Source: Peptoclostridium sp. (GTDB lineage: Bacteria > Bacillota > Clostridia > Peptostreptococcales > Peptostreptococcaceae). Taken from it: a DNA stretch of 50,670 nt. Made by a program: the position numbers and the translations under genes. Shown one piece after another: positions 7,568 through 16,339 of the stretch. Location of the stretch: assembly GCF_009881055.1 (NCBI RefSeq), contig NZ_WXFG01000015.1, positions 1-50,670 on the forward strand, read 5' to 3'. How positions within the stretch are numbered: position 1 is the stretch's first letter; each line of letters starts with the position of its first letter. The notes under the pieces were generated by a model, which saw only the letters and a list, made by a program, of their open reading frames with translations, made no database searches and was not told the origin of the DNA.

Positions 7568-9289
7568 TTAGAATTTGAACTTGCCAAGCTCCTCGTCCAT
7601 ATTCCTGGCTATGCTGCTTAGCTCCTCAGAAAGGCTCTCTATCTCCTCTATCGAGGCCAGCTGTTCCTGCGTACTTGCGGATGTCTGCTCAGTGGCTGCC
7701 GAGGTCTCCTCTGTCAAGGCAGATATGTCATGTATAGAGTCGATTATTATGCCCTTATGCATTTCTATCTTTTCGGCACTCTCGCTGACCTGGTCAATCT
7801 TTTCATTGAGTTTTTCCAGTATAAGCAGCGTATCTTCAAATATTCTTCTTGTCTCTGTTACAGACTTGTTCTGTTCAAGTGCCGCAGCCTTGGCATCTTC
7901 CATGGTGCTTACAGCTTCGTGTGATTTTTTCTGTACGGTCACTATCAGATCCTTTATTTCGCTGGTGGCGCTTTCTGTACCCTCGGAGAGCTTTCTTATC
8001 TCCTCCGCTACTACTGCAAATCCGCGTCCCGCATCGCCGGCTCTCGCCGCCTCTATGGATGCATTGAGCGCAAGCAGATTTGTCTGGCTTGCTATGTTGT
8101 CTATCATTGCAACTATAGACTCTATGTTCTTAGAATAATCGTATACGCCCTGAATTTCCATGCTTACCTGCTCTGTCATCTTGTTGCTCTCGTCCACCTT
8201 GAGGTCTACAAGCTCTATGGCCTTGCTTCCCTGGATGCTAAGCTGCGCTGTCTCGTCAGAGAGCGTATTCATATCGCTTATGAACCTGCTTGCCTGCTCT
8301 ATCTCATCTCCAAGCTCGGTTGCCTTGATTGCGACGTTTTCAGCGTCGCCAGCCTGCTCTGTGGAGCTTTGTGCTACCTCCTGCATCGCCTTGGCAACCT
8401 CATTGGCTGCAAGTGTAGATTCATTCGTTATCTTGGAAAGGTTCTCCGAGGATTCCGTTATCGTTCCAGCCGAAACCCTTATGCTTTCGAGCAGGTTTCT
8501 GAGGCCCTCCTGCATCCCCTGCATCGACTTGGCAATCTGCCCCATTTCATCGTTTCTCTCAAGCAGCTGCTTGTCCACATCACGGCTGAGATCGCCTCTT
8601 GCTATTAAATCCAGATGCTTGTCTGTTTCAAGCACGGCCTTTACTATTCCACGGGTTATGAAATAACTGGCTGCTATGCATATTGCAGCGGCTGCTATTA
8701 TTATCTGAATCATTGCCAATGATGCGCTCTTTGATTCATTCAGATTTTTCTGCTTTATGGCTTCCGCGCTTTTTATGTTGTAGTCCACAAGCGCATTGAG
8801 CGCAGTGTGGTACTCTGTAAGCATCCCCTCCGAGGCCTTGAATACGTCATATGCCTCATCAGGCTTTCCTTCCCTGGAAAGTTCAAATATAGCCTCCATC
8901 TTCTGCCCGAAGTTGGTCCTGTTCTCCTTGAAGGCCGCCAGCTGTTCTTTTTCGAGCTGATCCATAGGGGTCTTCTCGTAGGTTGAAATATTGCCTGTGA
9001 GCTCTTCGCCGTCCTTGCCTATCTTGCCTATGTATTTCTCGACACTATTCATGTCGCCAGCTCTTGAGGAGTTTATCACCTCGAGCAGGTTCTTTTCAGC
9101 ATCCGCTACGTTTGCCGACGCTTTTTCAAGATGTTCCACAGACTCCATTGTGTTGCTGAAAATCAATTCAATATTCTCATTGGCCTTCATGTTGAAGTAG
9201 TAGCCTACCCCACCCACAACAAGCAGCATAAGAATCATGAAACCTGACAGCATTGACATTTTACCGCCCAGCTTAATACTCCTAAACAT
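7568..9289 (-). CDS. Methyl-accepting chemotaxis protein
   Basis: A 573-residue chemoreceptor. A transmembrane helix at about 11-31 and a second at about 190-212 bracket a 155-residue, mostly helical extracellular region rich in Glu/Lys, of the four-helix-bundle sensor type. A HAMP linker (about 213-270) follows, then the long coiled coil with the invariant signalling tip [24 protein letters not shown], which continues through [16 protein letters not shown]. There is no C-terminal CheR-binding pentapeptide. ATG 9289 follows GGGGGTGGG. It stands alone between a shared terminator and its own promoter region (a TATAAT lies within 9290-9500); no other chemotaxis gene is in the window. The ligand cannot be predicted. 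Confidence 0.95.
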   Translation of the reverse strand: MFRSIKLGGKMSMLSGFMILMLLVVGGVGYYFNMKANENIELIFSNTMESVEHLEKASANVADAEKNLLEVINSSRAGDMNSVEKYIGKIGKDGEELTGNISTYEKTPMDQLEKEQLAAFKENRTNFGQKMEAIFELSREGKPDEAYDVFKASEGMLTEYHTALNALVDYNIKSAEAIKQKNLNESKSASLAMIQIIIAAAAICIAASYFITRGIVKAVLETDKHLDLIARGDLSRDVDKQLLERNDEMGQIAKSMQGMQEGLRNLLESIRVSAGTITESSENLSKITNESTLAANEVAKAMQEVAQSSTEQAGDAENVAIKATELGDEIEQASRFISDMNTLSDETAQLSIQGSKAIELVDLKVDESNKMTEQVSMEIQGVYDYSKNIESIVAMIDNIASQTNLLALNASIEAARAGDAGRGFAVVAEEIRKLSEGTESATSEIKDLIVTVQKKSHEAVSTMEDAKAAALEQNKSVTETRRIFEDTLLILEKLNEKIDQVSESAEKIEMHKGIIIDSIHDISALTEETSAATEQTSASTQEQLASIEEIESLSEELSSIARNMDEELGKFKF

Positions 9290-9509
9290 GTAATCCCACC
9301 CCCGTTTTATTCTTTACTATTTGCTCTCTTTCGAGCCGGCATTCATAACGTTGGAATATTATGCATCCCTATAGTGCTTCATACCCATAATGTACATATA
9401 TTAACATTATACAAACCTTAGACTTTTCTTAATTTATTTTAATGTAATTATAGTTGTTTGCTTTTGCACATTATAAATATTCCATGCATCTGCATTTAAT
9501 TATCCGCAG

Positions 9510-9543
9510 AAAAAAAAGATGACCCACTACAGTGAGCCATCTT
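9510..9543 (-). terminator. Intrinsic terminator of the first decarboxylase gene
   Basis: Minus strand: GATGGCTCAC pairs with GTGGGTCATC over a short loop and is followed by eight T. It begins 13 bp after the stop codon. Confidence 0.9.
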
Positions 9544-9555
9544 TCACTTATTCAT

Positions 9556-11004
9556 TTACATTCCTAGTATTTTAATGTACTCTACATCAGGGTCTTCAGT
9601 TCCAACGAGCACAGCGCTTTGTTCCTTGAGAAAGCTTATGTAGTCTATCATTTCGCTCGTTATTCTCTCTCCTATTGCAAATATAGGGATTCCATGCGGA
9701 TAGAGCATAAGGGATTCTCCCGCCACCTCGCCTGCTGCATCCTCAAGCATTACAGTCCTTTTGGGGCTGTAGAAAGCCTCTCTTGGCGATATTACCACGT
9801 ATGGATTTTCAAGTATAGGCTGCTCTATTTGGCGCCAGCCCTTTGCATGCCTTGTGCTTATATCCTCAAGCGCCTCCACAAGGGCGTCTATGTCTGATTC
9901 GGAGTCGCCCAGGCTGACTATGGCAAGTATGTTGCTGCCGTCCGCCAGCTCCACCTGTATATTGTGCTCCTCTTTCAGCATGTCGTATACCTCAAACCCT
10001 GAAAGTCCTATGCCGGATACGCACACGCCAAGCTTTGTCTCGTCAAAGCCGAATATATCGTCTCCGTTTATAAGCTCTTTGCCGAAGGCATAAAGGCCTT
10101 CTATTGAATTTATCCTGTCACGCGCTGCCCTTGAAAATTTTACAGCCTTGCCCACCAGCTCATCTCCCATGGTTGCAAGATTCTTCCTTGCCGCATCGAG
10201 ACTTGCAAGCAGCAGATATGAAGCGCTTGTTGTCAGCATTAGCTGCACGGTTGTCATTACAGCTCTGTGATCAACCATCCCATTTTTGACAAGCAGCATT
10301 GAGCTTTGTGTAAGCGAGCCCCCTGTCTTGTGAATGCTCACAGCGCTCATGTCTGCCCCCGCATCCATTGCAGACATTGGCAGGTCTTCATGGAATCCAA
10401 AATGCGTCCCGTGGGCCTCATCCACTAGCACTACCATGCCCCTTGAGTGCGCCAGTCTTACTATTTCACTTATGTTTGAGGTGGCTCCATAGTATGTAGG
10501 GTTCATAAGCAAAACAGCCTTTGCATCTTTATTTCTGTTTATGGCCTCTTTTATTGCTGCTGACGAAACCCCGGTTCTTATCCCGAGTTCTCTATTGACG
10601 CCCGGCTGAACATATATGGGCACGGCTCCGCTGAGCACCAATCCCTTAATAATTGATTCGTGCGAATTCCTGGGCACTATTATCTTTTCTCCGGGCTTGC
10701 ATGTGCTCATTATCATAGCATGCACCGCGGCGGTTGTTCCCCCTACCATGAAAAAACAGTGGTCTGCATTGAAGGCCTCAGCTGCAAGCTCCTGGGCCTG
10801 TTTTATCACTCCGCTTGGGTTGTTGAGAGAATCTACAGGCTTGGCCGAGCTAATGTCCAGCTTAAGCCCTTTTTCTCTGAGTATCTTGTCAAAATCCGAC
10901 AGGCCTCTTCCGCCTTTGTGCCCGGGAACATCGAAGTGTATAGTTTCCTTGTCGCAGCATTCTACTACCGCGTCTAAAATAGGCGTGCTGCTTTGACTTT
11001 TCAA
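9556..11004 (-). CDS. Orn/Lys/Arg decarboxylase family protein (aspartate-aminotransferase fold), copy 1
   Basis: A 482-residue PLP enzyme of the SpeA/YaaO type found in Gram-positive bacteria. Seen are the N-terminal HFDVPGHKGG, the glycine-rich FMVGGTTAAVHA, LLMNPTYYG, the cofactor-binding VDEAHG, and SIHKTGGSLTQSS with the Schiff-base lysine. The C-terminal domain is the short form usual for this family (arginine or lysine decarboxylases of about 480-490 residues), without the N-terminal wing domain of the E. coli inducible enzymes. The substrate cannot be set from sequence. It starts with TTG at 11004 behind AAAGGAGTG. A terminator-like hairpin stands directly before that ribosome site. 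A paralogue lies at 47297-48739. Confidence 0.9.
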   Translation of the reverse strand: MKSQSSTPILDAVVECCDKETIHFDVPGHKGGRGLSDFDKILREKGLKLDISSAKPVDSLNNPSGVIKQAQELAAEAFNADHCFFMVGGTTAAVHAMIMSTCKPGEKIIVPRNSHESIIKGLVLSGAVPIYVQPGVNRELGIRTGVSSAAIKEAINRNKDAKAVLLMNPTYYGATSNISEIVRLAHSRGMVVLVDEAHGTHFGFHEDLPMSAMDAGADMSAVSIHKTGGSLTQSSMLLVKNGMVDHRAVMTTVQLMLTTSASYLLLASLDAARKNLATMGDELVGKAVKFSRAARDRINSIEGLYAFGKELINGDDIFGFDETKLGVCVSGIGLSGFEVYDMLKEEHNIQVELADGSNILAIVSLGDSESDIDALVEALEDISTRHAKGWRQIEQPILENPYVVISPREAFYSPKRTVMLEDAAGEVAGESLMLYPHGIPIFAIGERITSEMIDYISFLKEQSAVLVGTEDPDVEYIKILGM

Positions 11005-11020
11005 TATGTATTCACTCCTT

Positions 11021-11055
11021 TAAAAAAAGGGCGTTCAAATCCAGTCTGAACGCCT
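11021..11055 (-). promoter_or_regulatory. Terminator hairpin abutting the decarboxylase ribosome binding site (possible attenuator)
   Basis: Minus strand: GGCGTTCA (11054-11047) pairs with TGAACGCC (11037-11030), followed by a run of seven T (11028-11022). The AAAGGAGTG site of the decarboxylase starts at once after the T run, leaving no room for a promoter between them. Either it ends the upstream 116-codon gene's transcript and the decarboxylase depends on read-through, or it is an attenuator in a short leader; a weak TATTAT at about 11070 could start such a leader. Confidence 0.75.
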
Positions 11056-11103
11056 ATTCTTGATAATATGTTATTTTACCCCGGTTTGCAGCGTTGAAAC
11101 CAT

Positions 11104-11454
11104 CTATATGCTCTGCTTTATTCTCATGAGCACGCTGTAGCCTTCATCAATTATGCTTATAGAGCACCTCGAGCAGTCGATTTCAAAATTGAGCATTGCC
11201 GAATAAAGGTCTATGCTTCTTAGTATGTGAACCGTCGCAGACGCATTGCCCTTTTCCTTTGAGAGCCTTATTAGTATGTTGGCCGCCATGCACGATTGGA
11301 GCCTGTCGCCCAGGTATCCAGGCAGTCCTTCCATTTCGATATTAAGCGTCCTCTCACCCAGAGGTATTAGTATGTCCGCATCAGATGCTTCATCCCTTAG
11401 AGTCCTTATTTCAAAATCAGTGTCCAGCAAGAGTCCGTATATGTTGTTTTTCAA
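11104..11454 (-). CDS. Conserved-looking protein of unknown function, 116 aa
   Basis: I do not recognise the family. I place the start at TTG 11454, eight bases after an AGGAGG that lies within the last codons of plsC; a longer GTG start at 11499 would overlap plsC by 41 bp and has no better site. The protein begins MKNNIYGLLLDTDFEIRTLRD, is mixed alpha/beta by eye, has no membrane segment, and carries CSRC near the C-terminus (about residues 95-98), a possible metal or redox pair. The stop of plsC and this start are four bases apart, so the two are co-translated. A terminator-like hairpin follows 48 bp downstream. Confidence 0.7.
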   Translation of the reverse strand: MKNNIYGLLLDTDFEIRTLRDEASDADILIPLGERTLNIEMEGLPGYLGDRLQSCMAANILIRLSKEKGNASATVHILRSIDLYSAMLNFEIDCSRCSISIIDEGYSVLMRIKQSI

Positions 11455-11458
11455 ACCG

Positions 11459-12190
11459 CTACGCCTCCTGAGTCTGTCCAAGATTATTGAGTATCTCACC
11501 GCGCACTATGTCGCCCAGATTTTTCTCGTCTTCCTTAGAAATTTCATCGGTATATATAGGCTTTGATATTATTATGCGAACGTCCGAAGGATATACGCTC
11601 AGTTTGCCTTTGAGCATTATGTCCTTTGAGCCTATTATGGTTACCGGCACTATTGGCGCCTGCGCCTTCGTTGCCAGCTTCAGGCTTCCCGGCTTGAACT
11701 CCTTGAGCCCGCCGTCCTCGCTCCTTGTGCCCTCCGGGAATATTACCATCGAATATCCGCTTTTGACATTGTCAGAGCCTTGGCTTATGGATTTGAGTGA
11801 CTGTCTCGCATCGCTCCTGTCCATGAATATGCAGCCCATCTTGTCCATCCAGCTGCTTATCACAGGCAGTTTTCTGAGCTCTATTTTGGCTATGAAAGCC
11901 TTGGGCTTGTCTATGCAACCCAGGAGTATTGGTATGTCGAAGTTGCTCTGGTGGTTGCTCACAAAAACTACGGCCCTGTCGCTGGGAATGTTCTCCTGGC
12001 CCTGGACGCTCACTCTCGAGCCGCTGAGCCTTACAATTGCTTTAGCCCATTTGCTCACTGTATCGTTTACGATTTTGTCCTTCTCATCCCTTTTTCCTGC
12101 CTGCTCGAGCTGTGAAACCCGCCTTAGCTTTCCAAGCGATGAAGTCAGGTATGTCACAAGGTATATTAGTATTGTTATTGATCTTATCAT
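11459..12190 (-). CDS. plsC: 1-acyl-sn-glycerol-3-phosphate acyltransferase
   Basis: About 243 residues from ATG 12190, chosen because AAAGGCGG lies six bases upstream; an in-frame TTG at 12259 would add 23 charged residues with no visible ribosome site. An N-terminal hydrophobic segment (residues 2-20) is followed by the catalytic NHQSNFD (79-85, the HX4D motif) and FPEGTRS (151-157), both characteristic of the PlsC family. It makes phosphatidic acid at the membrane from lysophosphatidate. It lies inside a minus-strand series headed by a c-di-GMP riboswitch, though a hairpin after the first gene may separate it. The following 116-aa gene overlaps its end in all but four bases. Confidence 0.92.
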   Translation of the reverse strand: MIRSITILIYLVTYLTSSLGKLRRVSQLEQAGKRDEKDKIVNDTVSKWAKAIVRLSGSRVSVQGQENIPSDRAVVFVSNHQSNFDIPILLGCIDKPKAFIAKIELRKLPVISSWMDKMGCIFMDRSDARQSLKSISQGSDNVKSGYSMVIFPEGTRSEDGGLKEFKPGSLKLATKAQAPIVPVTIIGSKDIMLKGKLSVYPSDVRIIISKPIYTDEISKEDEKNLGDIVRGEILNNLGQTQEA

Positions 12191-12265
12191 TTGATGCCGC
12201 CTTTCGCTGTATTTTTTGATGTCACTAACCATTTTAGCAGATTTCTTCCCCATATACAAAGCAAA

Positions 12266-12286
12266 AGGCCTTCATATTGAAGGCCT
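12266..12286 (-). terminator. Terminator-like hairpin at the stop codon of the 109-aa gene
   Basis: AGGCCTTCA (12266-12274) and TGAAGGCCT (12278-12286) form a perfect 9-bp stem with a 3-base loop; on the minus strand TTTGCTTT follows. The hairpin overlaps the last bases of the 109-codon gene. Partial termination here would reduce but not abolish transcription into plsC. Confidence 0.7.
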
Positions 12287-12614
12287 ATGCATATATGTAG
12301 ATTCCGCTGTAGCTTCTCTTTCTTCTTATGTACTCCTTTTTCAATTCAAGCTTTTCAATCAATGCGCCTGATTTTTGGATGTACCTTTCAACTTCACTGC
12401 TCGCAAAGTCACCCCTTTGCTTTAGAACCTCTGATATTTGAATCAGCATGTCAAAATCGCTCTGGGCGTTTTTCAAATCGCGAGCGCTCTTTGCCTTGCT
12501 CAGGTTGTTGCTTATTATGTCATACAGTCTGTCGAGCTCCCTTTCCACCGCACACTTGTCAGGCGTATTCAGGTAAACAAATCTTACTAGTTCGTTGGTT
12601 ATCTTGATTCCCAT
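12285..12614 (-). CDS. Unknown 109-aa helical protein controlled by a c-di-GMP riboswitch
   Basis: I do not recognise this protein. It starts MGIKITNELVRFVYLNTPDK, is charged and almost wholly predicted helical, with coiled-coil-like stretches (residues 20-60 and 75-95, ending in a KLELKKEYIRRKR basic patch), and has no signal peptide, membrane segment or cysteine cluster beyond Cys21. The ATG at 12614 follows GGGGGTG. The leader carries a c-di-GMP-I aptamer and a terminator 45 bp before the start, so expression should follow cellular c-di-GMP. Genes under such switches often act in motility, adhesion or surface behaviour; that is context only, not evidence for its function. Confidence 0.8.
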   Translation of the reverse strand: MGIKITNELVRFVYLNTPDKCAVERELDRLYDIISNNLSKAKSARDLKNAQSDFDMLIQISEVLKQRGDFASSEVERYIQKSGALIEKLELKKEYIRRKRSYSGIYIYA

Positions 12615-12658
12615 TACAACACCCCCTGCTTATTTAAAGGTATTTGTGGGATGCTTAC

Positions 12659-12686
12659 AAAAGCGCCCACCGTTTCCGGCGCTTTT
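12659..12686 (-). terminator. Expression-platform terminator of the c-di-GMP riboswitch
   Basis: Minus strand: AAAAGCGCC pairs with GGCGCTTTT over a 10-base loop. It lies between the aptamer and the 109-codon gene's start, where a riboswitch-controlled terminator is expected. Confidence 0.85.
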
Positions 12687-12710
12687 ACTATGCTGGATTT
12701 AGCATATAAG

Positions 12711-12803
12711 CATTCCGGCAGCCTGGCAATCATGGGGATTCTCCCTTTAGACCCATGGCTTTGCGTCCCTGCCTTTAAGCAGGTTTGCCATTGTCACATG
12801 CTT
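12711..12803 (-). ncRNA. Cyclic-di-GMP-I (GEMM-I) riboswitch aptamer
   Basis: Read on the minus strand, the segment has the GEMM-I core in order: AATGGCAAACC, a short hairpin with a GCTTAAAGGC-type cap, GGGACGCAAAGCC, GGGTCTAA, a second hairpin (GGGAGAATCCCC), and a closing ATTGCC complementary to the GGCAA at the start. By my hand alignment the key ligand-reading G of the GGCAAACC side is kept, which favours c-di-GMP over cGAMP, but this needs a covariance-model check. A terminator and the 109-aa gene follow. Confidence 0.88.
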
Positions 12804-12882
12804 TCTTGAGTGCTTTCAAAATGCTGCGAACATTTGCTTTGACGTATATCTGTATTCTGTAGCATGAGCATTCTTGATAATA

Positions 12883-12888
12883 ATTATA
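12883..12888 (-). promoter_or_regulatory. -10 element of the riboswitch transcript
   Basis: Minus strand TATAAT preceded by TGA (extended -10), with a poor TTTTAA 17 bp further upstream. Transcription would begin near 12876, giving about 75 bases before the aptamer. Confidence 0.55.
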
Positions 12889-12951
12889 TCATACCGCATA
12901 TTTTTTTAAAATATCGTTATAAATATTGTATGGATTATTTATGTTTTTGTC

Positions 12952-13521
12952 CTACACGAAAATCGTATGCTGCAAGAGTATCTTGAGTCCTATGCCTATG
13001 AGGAAAGCTCCTCCAAGATATTCCGACCAGCTGCTTAGCATGCAGCCGAACTTGTTGCCTATGAAATAGCCCCAGAAAGAGAGTATGAATGTGACTATGC
13101 CTATTATTAGCGCAGCGCTGACAAGCGGCGTGTTCAAAACGCCAAAGCCCACGCCCACTATGAGCGCGTCTATGCTCGTTGCGACTGCAAGCGCGATAAG
13201 CAGCTTTATGCTCAGATGGCTGATGTCCTCTTCTCCGCACTCTTCGTCCTTGTTCTTGGCTTCGTGTATCATGTGAAGGCCTATTGCTCCAAGCAGCAGG
13301 AATGCAATCCAGTGGTCGACTCCAGATATGTATGACTTGAAGCCGGCTCCGGCCAGCCAGCCTATAACAGGCATTGCTCCCTGGAAAAACCCGAAAAACA
13401 GTCCCAATTTGAGCGCATCATTTATCCTTGGCTTTTTTGCAGCCACTCCTCCGCTTACCGAAACTGCAAAGGCATCCATTGCAAGTCCTATTGCTATGAA
13501 AAAAATCGAAAGTAAATTCAT
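12952..13521 (-). CDS. mntP: Manganese efflux pump MntP family protein
   Basis: A 189-residue membrane protein with six hydrophobic helices in two three-helix repeats. The first begins IGLAMDAFAVSVSGG and the second ALAVATSIDALIVGVGFG; both place an aspartate within a helix, the metal-binding pattern of the MntP/DUF204 family that exports Mn2+. A short charged loop (NKDEECGEEDIS) joins the halves. The length agrees with MntP. ATG 13521 follows GGGGAGGAG. It lies 15 bp after dut, so both probably share a transcript. No Mn riboswitch was seen upstream. Confidence 0.9.
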   Translation of the reverse strand: MNLLSIFFIAIGLAMDAFAVSVSGGVAAKKPRINDALKLGLFFGFFQGAMPVIGWLAGAGFKSYISGVDHWIAFLLLGAIGLHMIHEAKNKDEECGEEDISHLSIKLLIALAVATSIDALIVGVGFGVLNTPLVSAALIIGIVTFILSFWGYFIGNKFGCMLSSWSEYLGGAFLIGIGLKILLQHTIFV

Positions 13522-13536
13522 AATTCCACTCCTCCC

Positions 13537-13965
13537 CTAGTATCCGCTTGAACCAAAGCCGCGCTCGCCCCTTCTGCTCTGAGATAGCTCGCCAGTCTCG
13601 GCCACCTCTACTCTGAGCACCGGCTGCACTACCATTTGGGCTATTTTCATTCCTTTTTCAACCTTGAACGGGTCTTTTCCGTGGTTAATCAGAATGACTT
13701 TTATCTCTCCCCTGTAGCCCTCATCTATGGTTCCCGGGGTGTTGAGAACTGTAATGCAGTGTTTTAAAGCCAGGCCGCTTCTTGGGCGAATCTGGGCCTC
13801 CGTTCCCGAAGGAAGCTCTATGCTTATTCCGGTCCCGACAAGCTGGGCCTCACCTGCTTTGATTAGTGTTTCCTCCACCGAGAACACGTCAAGCCCTGCG
13901 TCACCCGGATGTGCATAGCACGGCATTATTGCATCCTTGCTCAGCCTCTTGATGTTAAGCTTCAT
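13537..13965 (-). CDS. dut: Deoxyuridine 5'-triphosphate nucleotidohydrolase (dUTPase)
   Basis: A 142-residue trimeric-type dUTPase with all five motifs: HPGDAGLDV (1), RPRSGLA (2), [15 protein letters not shown] (3), KGMKIAQMV (4) and the C-terminal arm [11 protein letters not shown] (5). It hydrolyses dUTP to dUMP and pyrophosphate, keeping uracil out of DNA and feeding dTMP synthesis. The length is normal and no residue of the active site is missing. It is upstream of mntP and divergent from the two-component genes. Confidence 0.97.
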   Translation of the reverse strand: MKLNIKRLSKDAIMPCYAHPGDAGLDVFSVEETLIKAGEAQLVGTGISIELPSGTEAQIRPRSGLALKHCITVLNTPGTIDEGYRGEIKVILINHGKDPFKVEKGMKIAQMVVQPVLRVEVAETGELSQSRRGERGFGSSGY

Positions 13966-14115
13966 GATTTACCCATCCTTTCTGGAAGTTTCATATAATA
14001 TTTTATTATAGCACATTTATATGGCTCCTCTGACGCGTTCATCACAAAAATAAGCTATGTCCGCAGATGTTTTGGGTATATGTATCTATATGCTTATTTT
14101 TCAAAGGAGGCCACA

Positions 14116-14823
14116 ATGAACGTCAACATACTTATAGCAGAGGATGAAGAGGATATACGTCAGCTTGTAACACTCCACCTTGCAAAGGAGGGCTACGAGG
14201 TGTTCGAAGCGTCAAACGGCGTTGAGGCACTTGAAATATTTACACGCGAGAGGATTGACCTTATAATACTCGACATAATGATGCCCGAGATGGATGGCTT
14301 CGCCCTGCTGCAGCGCATAAGAAAGCGCAGCAAGGTCCCCGTCATAATGCTTACCGCCAGAACCGAGGAGGCAGACAAGATTCTCGGCTTGGGGCTTGGC
14401 GCCGACGACTATGTGATAAAGCCTTTCAGCGTGATAGAGCTCATATCTCGTGTAAACGCCCAGCTCAGGCGGTACATGGAATACAACCCCATGAAGGCCC
14501 CTGAGGACAAGCTGCGCAACGGCGGCATTGTCATGGATCTTGATGATTATTCCGTCGAAAAGGACGGCGTTTCCATAGAGCTCAACCCCAAGGAATTCAA
14601 GATGCTCAGACTTTTTTTGGAGAATCCGGGCAAAATATTCACCAAGAAACAGATTTATGAGTCCGTATGGGACGAACCTTATGTGGGTGACAACAACACG
14701 CTCATGGTTCATGTGAGCCATCTGCGCGACAAGATTGAGACAGATCCAAAGGACCCCGAATACATTAAAACCATAAGGGGAATCGGATACAGGATGGATG
14801 ATAAAGATGATAAAGCTAAGTAA
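14116..14823 (+). CDS. OmpR/PhoB-family response regulator
   Basis: A 235-residue protein starting at ATG 14116 (MNVNILIAEDEED), five bases after AAAGGAGG; an earlier in-frame ATG lacks a ribosome site. The receiver domain (1-118) has the acidic pair E9/D10, phospho-acceptor D53 in LIILDIMMP, T80 and K102. A winged-helix DNA-binding domain follows (about 135-232) with LNPKEFKMLRLFLENPG and the C-terminal YIKTIRGIGYRM hairpin. Its stop overlaps the start of the adjacent sensor kinase, so they are a coupled pair. Target genes cannot be inferred. Confidence 0.95.
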   Translation: MNVNILIAEDEEDIRQLVTLHLAKEGYEVFEASNGVEALEIFTRERIDLIILDIMMPEMDGFALLQRIRKRSKVPVIMLTARTEEADKILGLGLGADDYVIKPFSVIELISRVNAQLRRYMEYNPMKAPEDKLRNGGIVMDLDDYSVEKDGVSIELNPKEFKMLRLFLENPGKIFTKKQIYESVWDEPYVGDNNTLMVHVSHLRDKIETDPKDPEYIKTIRGIGYRMDDKDDKAK

Positions 14824-16210
14824 GTATGGCATAGGGCTGCTCAACAGAAAAATCTCAATATCGACCCAGTTTTTTCTCAACTACCTTATACTGTTTTTTC
14901 TCATGATTGCAGTGACGGTTACAACCTCCTTCTTTGGATTTTCTTATGTCGAAAAAAACATAGAACCGGACAACTTTGATCTTTCAGCCCTGCACAGCAG
15001 CATAGTTGAGGACGGCATAGACAAGGCCTGCCAGAAATACGGCGTGTCGGATGTCTCGTATGTGGAGATACTCGACTCTAATTTCAGAATAACACAGCAG
15101 TACAACAGCCCTCACAGCATAGGCTACAGATATCCCAAGGAAAACATGCTGGATTTGATGCTCAGCAACACTCCCCGCTACAAATTCCTGAACGTAAAAG
15201 AGCAGCAAAGCCTCGTGCTGTTTGCAACCTCGGCATCAAGCAGCTCGGCTAAGGCCGAAAACGTAATGCAGGTCTTTCTTAAGACGTTCACAGTGAGCCT
15301 TATAATGGTGCTTCTTATATACGCCAAGATAACCTCGTCTCTTATCATATCTCCGATAAACAAGCTGCTTCAGGGAGTCAAGACCATATCTGCCGGAGAC
15401 TACAGCACGCGCATTAAATTCAGCTCCAAAAACGAATTTGAGGATTTGCGTGACGCTGTAAACCAGATGGCCCAGAAGATAGAAAATGAGATAAACCTGC
15501 GCGAGGAGACTGAGGACAACAGGAAAAACCTGGTGCTATATATATCTCACGACCTCAAGACCCCGCTCACCAACATACTCGGCTACTGCGAAATTCTTAA
15601 GAATGAAAAGGACCTGCCCCCGGAAACCGTCGATAAATATCTGGATATAATTATTGCCAATGCCAGACGCGCAAACAGCCTGATACAGGACCTTTTCGAG
15701 TTGTCCAGACTCGGAACCGAGAGCGGCACAAGGGATTTCCAGCGCCTTGACATTTGCGAGGTGACGCGCGAGATTATAATCAACTATATCGACGAGCTGG
15801 AGCAAAATGATATGAAGTACGATTTCGAAATACCCGACCAGCCTGTGGAATGCCTTGTAAATCCAAAGCAACTGGAGCGGGCAATCGGAAACATAATAAA
15901 CAACAGCATAAAGTACAGCGGCAGAGGCACTGAGCTTTTCATAAAGCTGAAGGCCACAGAGGACTCAGCATTCATAATAGTACGTGATACAGGCGTTGGC
16001 ATATCAGAGGATTTCAAAGGTGACCTGTTCGAGCCTTTTGTAAGGGGCGAATCCTCCAGGAATCCAAAGACGGGCGGTACGGGCCTTGGGCTTGCAATAA
16101 CTCAGAAAATAATAGAAAACCACAAAGGGAGAATAATTCTGGACAGTTCGTATCGGAAGGGCTGCAAATTCATAATAATGATTCCAATACTAGATGGAGA
16201 CAATTTATAA
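14798..16210 (+). CDS. Membrane sensor histidine kinase
   Basis: A 470-residue kinase whose start overlaps the response regulator by 26 bp (a second ATG at 14807 is equally possible). Two transmembrane helices (about 27-49 and 160-185) enclose an extracellular sensor of about 110 residues; a HAMP domain (182-235) follows. The phospho-accepting H251 is in LYISHDLKTPLTNILGY, then N, G1 and G2 boxes NIINNSIKYS, VRDTGVGI and GTGLGLAIT. All catalytic motifs are intact. With the preceding OmpR-type regulator it forms a complete two-component system. The sensory region shows no recognised fold, so the signal is unknown. Confidence 0.95.
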   Translation: MIKMIKLSKYGIGLLNRKISISTQFFLNYLILFFLMIAVTVTTSFFGFSYVEKNIEPDNFDLSALHSSIVEDGIDKACQKYGVSDVSYVEILDSNFRITQQYNSPHSIGYRYPKENMLDLMLSNTPRYKFLNVKEQQSLVLFATSASSSSAKAENVMQVFLKTFTVSLIMVLLIYAKITSSLIISPINKLLQGVKTISAGDYSTRIKFSSKNEFEDLRDAVNQMAQKIENEINLREETEDNRKNLVLYISHDLKTPLTNILGYCEILKNEKDLPPETVDKYLDIIIANARRANSLIQDLFELSRLGTESGTRDFQRLDICEVTREIIINYIDELEQNDMKYDFEIPDQPVECLVNPKQLERAIGNIINNSIKYSGRGTELFIKLKATEDSAFIIVRDTGVGISEDFKGDLFEPFVRGESSRNPKTGGTGLGLAITQKIIENHKGRIILDSSYRKGCKFIIMIPILDGDNL

Positions 16211-16339
16211 AAATTCACAAAAATGAATTTACCAGCTTTAAAATCAGGACTATATGTGTTATATTCATTTTTATGATAGGTATATTTCCCCATATCCTCA
16301 GCATCATAATTCCTATGCATCACTGCCGGAGGTGTTTTT

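Noticed and set aside
7575..8666. Ser/Leu-rich plus-strand frames within the chemoreceptor gene
   Set aside because: Low-complexity translations produced by the coiled-coil gene on the other strand.
11487..12194. 235-codon frame antisense to plsC
   Set aside because: plsC on the other strand has complete catalytic motifs and a good ribosome site; the antisense frame has neither.
14212..14880. 222-codon frame antisense to the response regulator
   Set aside because: Shadow of a well-conserved receiver/winged-helix gene.
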